In this document: positions 60,415 through 64,000 of the stretch, piece by piece
Numbering within the stretch: the first letter of the stretch is position 1
Layout of the letters: each line of letters begins with the position of its first letter
NCBI RefSeq assembly: GCF_051846915.1
Contig: NZ_JBPYCR010000007.1
Coordinates: 57,463 to 121,462 of the forward strand
Direction: 5' to 3'
DNA from: JBPYCR01 sp051846915
GTDB taxonomy: Bacteria; Bacillota; Bacilli; Bacillales; Amphibacillaceae
DNA length: 64,000 nt
Program-made: the position numbers and the translations under genes
The notes under the pieces: generated by a model
The model's database searches: none
The model's input: the letters and a program-made list of their open reading frames with translations, nothing else
Told to the model about the DNA's origin: nothing

Positions 60415-63400
60415 ATGAGAAAGTTTTATATTTTTACTATATTGTTATGTTTATTTAATTTACTACTATCCAATGAGGCTTCGGCAGTTGATAAAACAAT
60501 AGATGAGACAAATCAGGAACTTAAATCTAGTGAAGATGAAGAATCTATTGAAAATGATGAAAACAAAGCTGATTTTAAGAACGGCTCGAATCCAGCTCAA
60601 AATAATTCAACGAATAAGGAGGTAGATACAGAAGAAACAAAAGAAAGTAATGCCAAAGAGGATATCACTGAAGAAAGTGCAACCCATAATGAAAATTATA
60701 ATGAAAAAAAGTCTATCTCTAAACAAGAAAGTAAGGATAACAATAAGGAAGATCAAGAAGTAAATGAAAAGAAAAGTAATCAGTCTACTAAATTAACTAT
60801 CAAAGAAAGCGACACAAACAAATTAGGACGCATAAAAAGTTCCAAAGCAACAATCTATGAAACTATTGGGGAGAACTCAACGAGCTTTCTGGCAGAGTCT
60901 AAGTATACTAACAAAGTCTTTTATATTAAAAAGCAAGCAGAGATTAATAGCCAAACTTATTATTTAATCAGTACTGCAGCAAGTAGTACTGAGGGAGTTG
61001 TCGGCTGGGTGAAAAAGAAAGATGTTTTGGTGCAAAGTGTAGAGACAGTTGATCATAAAGAAAAAACATACTACTTAACAGGAACGGGCTGGGCTTACAC
61101 GGATGCATGGGGAGCAGGCAAGGATGTTGTCCTTGATAATCTATCCAAATATAAAAATAATGCTTTTGAAATTAATCAAACGGAAAAAGTAGGTAATTCA
61201 ATTTGGTATCAAGGTACTATCGAGGGAAAGCTGCTCTGGGTACAAGCTAATAATGTTTCTAAAGTAAATGAAAACACATCAAGCAAAATGGTTAGTACAT
61301 CAAGTAAAATTATAAACACAACAAACAAAAAAGAAACTTCAACAAGCAAGTTAGGAAGAATTCAAAATTCCCAAGCGACCATCTATAAAACTATTGGGGA
61401 TGACTCAACAAGTTTTCAAGCAGGATCTCAATATACTGATAAAATTTTTTATATTAAAAAGCAAGCAGAGATTAATAGCCAAATTTATTATTCAATCAGT
61501 ACTGTGGCAAGCAGCACTCATGGTGTTATTGGCTGGGTGAAAGCAGAAGATATGTGGGCACAGAATCATGTGAAAGTTGATCACAAAGAAAAAACATATT
61601 ACTTAAAAGGTACAGGTTGGGCTTACACAGATGCATGGGGAGCAGGCAAGGATGTTGTTTTTAATGATCTGTCTAAATATAAAAATAAGGCTTTTGAAAT
61701 TAAATTAACAGAAAAAGTAGGCAATGCAATCTGGTATCGCGGAATTATTGATGGTAAATTGCTGTGGGTGCAGGCATACAATGTTGTAAAACCAAAAGAG
61801 AGTTCCACAAGCAAGTTAGGTCGTATTCAAAGTTCCCAAGCAACCATCTATAAAACTATTGGGGATGACTCAACAAGTTTTCAAGCAGGATCTCAATATA
61901 CTGATAAAATCTTCTATATTAAAAAGCAAGCAGAGATTAATAGCCAAATTTATTATTTAATCAGTACTGTGGCAAGCAGCACTCATGGTGTTGTTGGCTG
62001 GGTGAAAGCAGAAGATATGTGGGCACAGAATCATGTGAAAGTTGATCACAAAGAAAAAACATATTACTTAAAAGGTACAGGTTGGGCTTACACAGATGCA
62101 TGGGGAGCAAGCAAGGATGTTGTTATTAAAGATCTCTCTAAATATAAAAATAAGGCTTTTAAAATTAAGTTAACGGAAAAAGTAGGCAATGCAATCTGGT
62201 ATCGTGGCATGATAAACGGTCAGCTACTTTGGGTACAGGCCTATAATGTCGCAATACCTAAAGAGAGTGACACAAGCAAATTGGGTCGCATAGATGGTTC
62301 TGAAGCAACAATCTATAAAACTATTGGAGACGATTCCACGAGTTTTCAGGCAGGAACCGAGCATACTGACAAAGTGTTTTATATAAAAAAGCAGGTAGAA
62401 ATTAATAATCAGTATTATTATTTAATAAGTACTGTAGCGAGCAGCACATATGGTGTTGTTGGCTGGGTAAATGCAGAAGATATGTGGGCACAAGATCATG
62501 TGAAAGTAGATCACCAAGAAAAGACTTATTATTTAAAGGGATCAGGATGGGCCTACACAGATGCATGGGGTGCAGGCCAGGATGTAGTTATTAGAAATCT
62601 CTCCAAATATAAAAATAAACAATTCAAAATTAAACTAACAGAAAAAGTAGGAGAAGCAATTTGGTATCGCGGCATCATAGACGGCCAGTTACTCTGGGTG
62701 CAAGCATACAATGTAAACGAAACAACTCATATATATACAAACTACAACCTGACTTTAAATAAGGCGCTAGATATACAAATGAAAGCCACTCCACAAACGG
62801 ATAAGAAATACGCATGGGTTTCAAAAAACTATATTAGTAAGGACAACAGAGTTGATGTTAAAAGTGTTCTTAACGTGAGAAGCGGGGCAGGAACCAGTTT
62901 TGGTGTGATAGGTCAACTTTCAGATGGAACAAAAGTTGAAGTGTTGGATGAACACGATGGCTGGTATGCAATAACATATCAGCACAAACAATGGGTCCAT
63001 GCTAGTCCTAAAGATGTTTTGTATTATCTTGATCCAAACAATTTTTTGAATGATGTTAAACAACAATTTCAGTTCTTGAATATATCAAGTTACAGTGGGG
63101 CTTCAGCTGAATTATTAAACAAATATTTACGTGGTAAAGGAATTCTTGCTGGTGAAGGACAGGCGTTTATAGATGCTGGAAAATTATATGGTATTAATGA
63201 TGTATACTTAATGTCGCACACATTTCTAGAAACAGGAAATGGATCTTCTACACTGGCAAAAGGGGTTAAGTATAAAGGAAAAACTGTTTATAACATGTAT
63301 GGCACTGGTGCCTATGATTCTTGTCCAATAGAATGTGGGGCAGCATATGCATATGAAGCAGGATGGACTACTCCATACAAGGCAATTGTAGGTGGTGCGA

Positions 63401-63609
63401 AATTTGTACACGAAAAGTATGTGCAAAGTGGTTTAAATACTTTATATAAAATGCGTTGGAATCCCGCAGTTATGGATGCTACTGGTGCTTTCGGCAGTCA
63501 ATATGCAACTGACATAGGATGGGCATCAAAGCAAACTCATACAATGTATAAAGTTTATCAAGAAATAGGATCATATACGTTACATTTAGATACTCCTGTT
63601 TATAGGTAA
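60415..63609 (+). CDS. GW-repeat cell-wall glucosaminidase (LytD/Atl-like autolysin)
   Basis: Secreted autolysin of 1064 residues. A signal peptide (about 1-24, ending NEASA) precedes a charged, low-complexity Glu/Lys/Asn stretch (about 25-130). Four copies of a 155-175-residue module follow (starting near 136, 312, 467 and 622), each with KLGRI, SSTEGVVGW- or SSTHGV-GWV-type GW motifs and WAYTDAWGAGKDVV. An SH3b domain lies about 812-870 (LNVRSGAGTSFGVIGQL). The C-terminal beta-N-acetylglucosaminidase domain (about 890-1064) has LMSHTFLETGNGSSTLAKG with the likely catalytic Glu939. GW modules bind teichoic acids, which matches its position after polymer genes. AGGAGG favours ATG 60415 over 60412 or GTG 60385. 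Confidence 0.9.
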   Translation: MRKFYIFTILLCLFNLLLSNEASAVDKTIDETNQELKSSEDEESIENDENKADFKNGSNPAQNNSTNKEVDTEETKESNAKEDITEESATHNENYNEKKSISKQESKDNNKEDQEVNEKKSNQSTKLTIKESDTNKLGRIKSSKATIYETIGENSTSFLAESKYTNKVFYIKKQAEINSQTYYLISTAASSTEGVVGWVKKKDVLVQSVETVDHKEKTYYLTGTGWAYTDAWGAGKDVVLDNLSKYKNNAFEINQTEKVGNSIWYQGTIEGKLLWVQANNVSKVNENTSSKMVSTSSKIINTTNKKETSTSKLGRIQNSQATIYKTIGDDSTSFQAGSQYTDKIFYIKKQAEINSQIYYSISTVASSTHGVIGWVKAEDMWAQNHVKVDHKEKTYYLKGTGWAYTDAWGAGKDVVFNDLSKYKNKAFEIKLTEKVGNAIWYRGIIDGKLLWVQAYNVVKPKESSTSKLGRIQSSQATIYKTIGDDSTSFQAGSQYTDKIFYIKKQAEINSQIYYLISTVASSTHGVVGWVKAEDMWAQNHVKVDHKEKTYYLKGTGWAYTDAWGASKDVVIKDLSKYKNKAFKIKLTEKVGNAIWYRGMINGQLLWVQAYNVAIPKESDTSKLGRIDGSEATIYKTIGDDSTSFQAGTEHTDKVFYIKKQVEINNQYYYLISTVASSTYGVVGWVNAEDMWAQDHVKVDHQEKTYYLKGSGWAYTDAWGAGQDVVIRNLSKYKNKQFKIKLTEKVGEAIWYRGIIDGQLLWVQAYNVNETTHIYTNYNLTLNKALDIQMKATPQTDKKYAWVSKNYISKDNRVDVKSVLNVRSGAGTSFGVIGQLSDGTKVEVLDEHDGWYAITYQHKQWVHASPKDVLYYLDPNNFLNDVKQQFQFLNISSYSGASAELLNKYLRGKGILAGEGQAFIDAGKLYGINDVYLMSHTFLETGNGSSTLAKGVKYKGKTVYNMYGTGAYDSCPIECGAAYAYEAGWTTPYKAIVGGAKFVHEKYVQSGLNTLYKMRWNPAVMDATGAFGSQYATDIGWASKQTHTMYKVYQEIGSYTLHLDTPVYR
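60820..62720 (+). repeat. four tandem in-gene repeats of the autolysin
   Basis: Repeat starts are at about 60820, 61348, 61813 and 62278. The second and third units (465 bp apart) are almost identical at the DNA level, for example both read GGGGATGACTCAACAAGTTT, indicating recent duplication. Confidence 0.9.
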
Positions 63610-63657
63610 TAAATTTAACTAAATTATTGTGTTGAAACTATTAAAAATAAGCTTTAA

Positions 63658-63697
63658 AGAAGGTGTTATTGCAAATGTTATTGTAATAACACCTTCT
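63658..63697 (+). terminator. terminator after the autolysin gene
   Basis: AGAAGGTGTTATT pairs perfectly with AATAACACCTTCT over a 14-nt loop, followed by ATATCTTT. Confidence 0.8.
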
Positions 63698-63867
63698 ATA
63701 TCTTTGAAAGAATAATTCTATTAGGTGACAAACAGATGTTTATTAAAATTACACACATAATGTGAACGATTTTTATTTAAAATGCAGCGGCACAATCAGG
63801 TAATGGGTGTCTTTAACTCTTTACCTCTTTAGGGATAAGGTTAAATATTTGATCTTGTTATCAACCA

Positions 63868-63999
63868 TTATTGGGGAGTGTCAATAATTTTGTGTAAATG
63901 CCCTTGTTCTGGTAGAACGGCTAGCTTATAGGTAAATTCAGGAAATTTTTCTTTTTGTATAAATTGCTCTGAGCCACAGCGGCAGCTGTTTGTCCTTGA
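63868..63999 (-). CDS. 3' end of a minus-strand open frame, possible zinc-binding protein
   Basis: A frame of 43 codons before the stop runs off the right edge on the minus strand. It reads SRTNSCRCGSEQFIQKEKFP, then EFTYKLAVLPEQGHLHKIIDTPQ. The CRCG motif is compatible with half of a zinc ribbon. No family is recognised, and the start is not in the window, so it could also be a chance frame. The plus strand here has frequent stops, and the AT-rich gap 63698-63867 holds nothing else visible. Confidence 0.35.
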   Translation of the reverse strand, partial: SRTNSCRCGSEQFIQKEKFPEFTYKLAVLPEQGHLHKIIDTPQ

Positions 64000-64000
64000 C

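Overview
The window is a chromosomal segment of a low-GC, endospore-forming, flagellated Firmicute of the Bacillaceae, most like the Virgibacillus/Oceanobacillus/Lentibacillus group. This is inferred from gene content and order: rpiB-ywlG-glyA-upp-wecB-atpIBEFHAGDC-ywzB-ywmB-murA-spoIID-spoIIQ-spoIIID-mbl-flhO-flhP-fabZ follows the Bacillus subtilis backbone, with several insertions. No 16S rRNA is present, so the genus is a guess.

Layout. 1-6.8 kb: the 3' end of a chemoreceptor gene, then rpiB, ywlG, a TANGO2/NRDE gene, glyA, upp and wecB. 7.3-9.5 kb: a secreted subtilase. 9.7-17.2 kb: the complete F1Fo ATP synthase operon with a good sigma-A promoter and a terminator. 17.4-24.7 kb: ywzB, ywmB, murA, an LD-carboxypeptidase and the sporulation genes spoIID, spoIIQ and spoIIID, with candidate sigma-E and sigma-F promoters. 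24.9-26.7 kb: an insertion between spoIIID and mbl, made of a NERD-domain nuclease-like gene on the minus strand and a 0.63-kb array of about 31 units of 20-22 bp. 26.9-32.3 kb: mbl, a frameshifted flhO, flhP, an EpuA-type membrane protein, fabZ, small membrane, lipoprotein and YjfB-like genes, and a comK homologue. 32.6-36.5 kb: an RND adaptor/pump pair. 37.7-44.6 kb: a PucR-type regulator, a TRAP transporter and an M20 amidohydrolase. 44.8-48.5 kb (minus strand): a thiamin-precursor ABC uptake operon behind a TPP riboswitch with its terminator. 48.7-51.3 kb: an ABC-2 exporter with a TetR regulator. 51.6-63.6 kb: a LiaF-like gene and a cell-envelope polymer region (tagO, tagB/tagD-like genes, gtaB, a glycerophosphotransferase-glycosyltransferase fusion, a TagF-like transferase and a large GW-repeat glucosaminidase). 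Its right part is visibly more AT-rich.

How it fits together. The ATP synthase genes form one energy unit. murA, the LD-carboxypeptidase, mbl, tagO/tagD/tagB-like, gtaB, the TagF-like enzymes and the autolysin all serve the wall and teichoic-acid-type polymers. The PucR-TRAP-M20 set looks like a regulated uptake-and-hydrolysis unit for an N-carbamoyl or ureide-type compound (inference). The thi operon imports a thiamin precursor under TPP feedback.

Most unusual are the NERD gene plus iteron-like array inside the conserved spoIIID-mbl interval, and a dispersed family of long-hairpin repeats found four times (about 7.0, 36.7, 43.1 and 46.7 kb). The repeats share their ends but have modular centres, and one copy lies inside the thiamin operon. 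All calls come from reading the sequence. No database search was run.
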